Shown one piece after another: positions 63,930-64,000 of a stretch of 64,000 nucleotides of DNA. The translations under genes and the position numbers were made by a program. Origin of the DNA: JAEUKQ01 sp044227605 (GTDB taxonomy: Bacteria > Pseudomonadota > Alphaproteobacteria > JAEUKQ01). How positions within the stretch are numbered: position 1 is the stretch's first letter; each line of letters starts with the position of its first letter. The notes under the pieces were generated by a model. It did no database searches. It was not told the origin of the DNA and saw only the letters and a program-made list of their open reading frames with translations. The stretch lies in NCBI GenBank assembly GCA_044227605.1, contig JBGAWJ010000001.1, forward strand, positions 32,728 to 96,727. Direction: 5' to 3'.

Positions 63930-64000
63930 GATCAAGTACCGTATATATAGGGATTGAACAAAATAACCAGGCTATATAACAGCATCTTAGCAAAATAATC

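Noticed and set aside
63787..63993. N-terminal extension of diaminopimelate decarboxylase
   Set aside because: The extension has no family similarity, overlaps the lptM gene in another frame, and the ATG at 63786 has its own ribosome binding site.
1..64000. tRNA, rRNA, CRISPR, prophage or IS elements, or a new multi-gene defence system
   Set aside because: No tRNA-like T-loop sequence, repeat arrays, transposase or integrase genes, or defence-type gene clusters were seen; the window is housekeeping DNA with a few unassigned genes.

Overview
The window is a stretch of ordinary chromosome from an alphaproteobacterium. Gene content and gene order fit the Rhodospirillales side of the class best: lpoA-like/rsmI/yraN/gshB, hemW-rdgB-rph facing hrcA-grpE-dnaK-dnaJ, miaB-phoH-ybeY-corC-lnt-metK-trmB, ftsE-ftsX-ydcF-plsC, and TIGR02302-lysA-lptM. 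By eye the GC content is in the mid forties, low for that order, and TTG/GTG starts are frequent. I saw no rRNA, tRNA, insertion sequence, prophage or CRISPR array. Almost all genes are intact and of normal family length.

Layout. 1-4.6 kb: the 3' part of a glutathione S-transferase gene, the heat-shock protease hslVU, a HIT protein and comM. 4.8-11.8 kb: an EamA transporter, cytochrome b561 with glutathione synthetase, then yraN-rsmI divergent from an LpoA-like lipoprotein, then hemW-rdgB-rph. 12.6-18.5 kb: the chaperone block hrcA-grpE, dnaK, dnaJ, followed by nth. 18.5-24.6 kb: a small lipoprotein with a bactofilin, a small EamA-like protein, a PfkB sugar/adenosine kinase, typA and ampG. 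24.6-32.1 kb: the complete phosphate regulon core in the order phoR-pstS-pstC-pstA-pstB-phoU-phoB. 32.3-36.7 kb: a secreted protein of unknown function, mutS and a lipoprotein. 36.9-43.6 kb: murJ, trpS, a TauE/TIGR02186/UspA trio, nfuA, a RutE-type nitroreductase and a VanX-type dipeptidase. 43.7-54.8 kb: tsaB-rimI, fur/mur, an ornithine-lipid pair (olsB-olsA), miaB-phoH-ybeY-corC-lnt, and metK-trmB. 54.8-55.8 kb: a DUF5063 gene and a roughly 490-base stretch without a convincing gene. 55.8-64 kb: ftsE-ftsX-ydcF-plsC, a zinc-ribbon membrane protein, a TIGR02302 protein, lysA and the small lipoprotein lptM.

Regulation. Three heat-shock transcription units (hslVU, hrcA-grpE, dnaK) each have an RpoH-type promoter candidate with CTTG/GTTG and a -10 element spaced 17-18 bases apart. 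No CIRCE operator was found although hrcA is present. A clear Pho box (TTGTCAT-N4-TTGTCAT) lies between phoR and pstS. Shine-Dalgarno sequences move several starts from the longest open frame, notably hslV (TTG), gshB (ATT or TTG), yraN, rph, pstS, trpS, rimI, trmB, lysA and the TIGR02302 gene.

I did not find an undescribed multi-gene system. The most useful leads are the start-site and promoter evidence, the unexplained TauE/TIGR02186/UspA trio, the secreted protein at 32.3 kb, and the synteny break with a gene-poor stretch near 55 kb.
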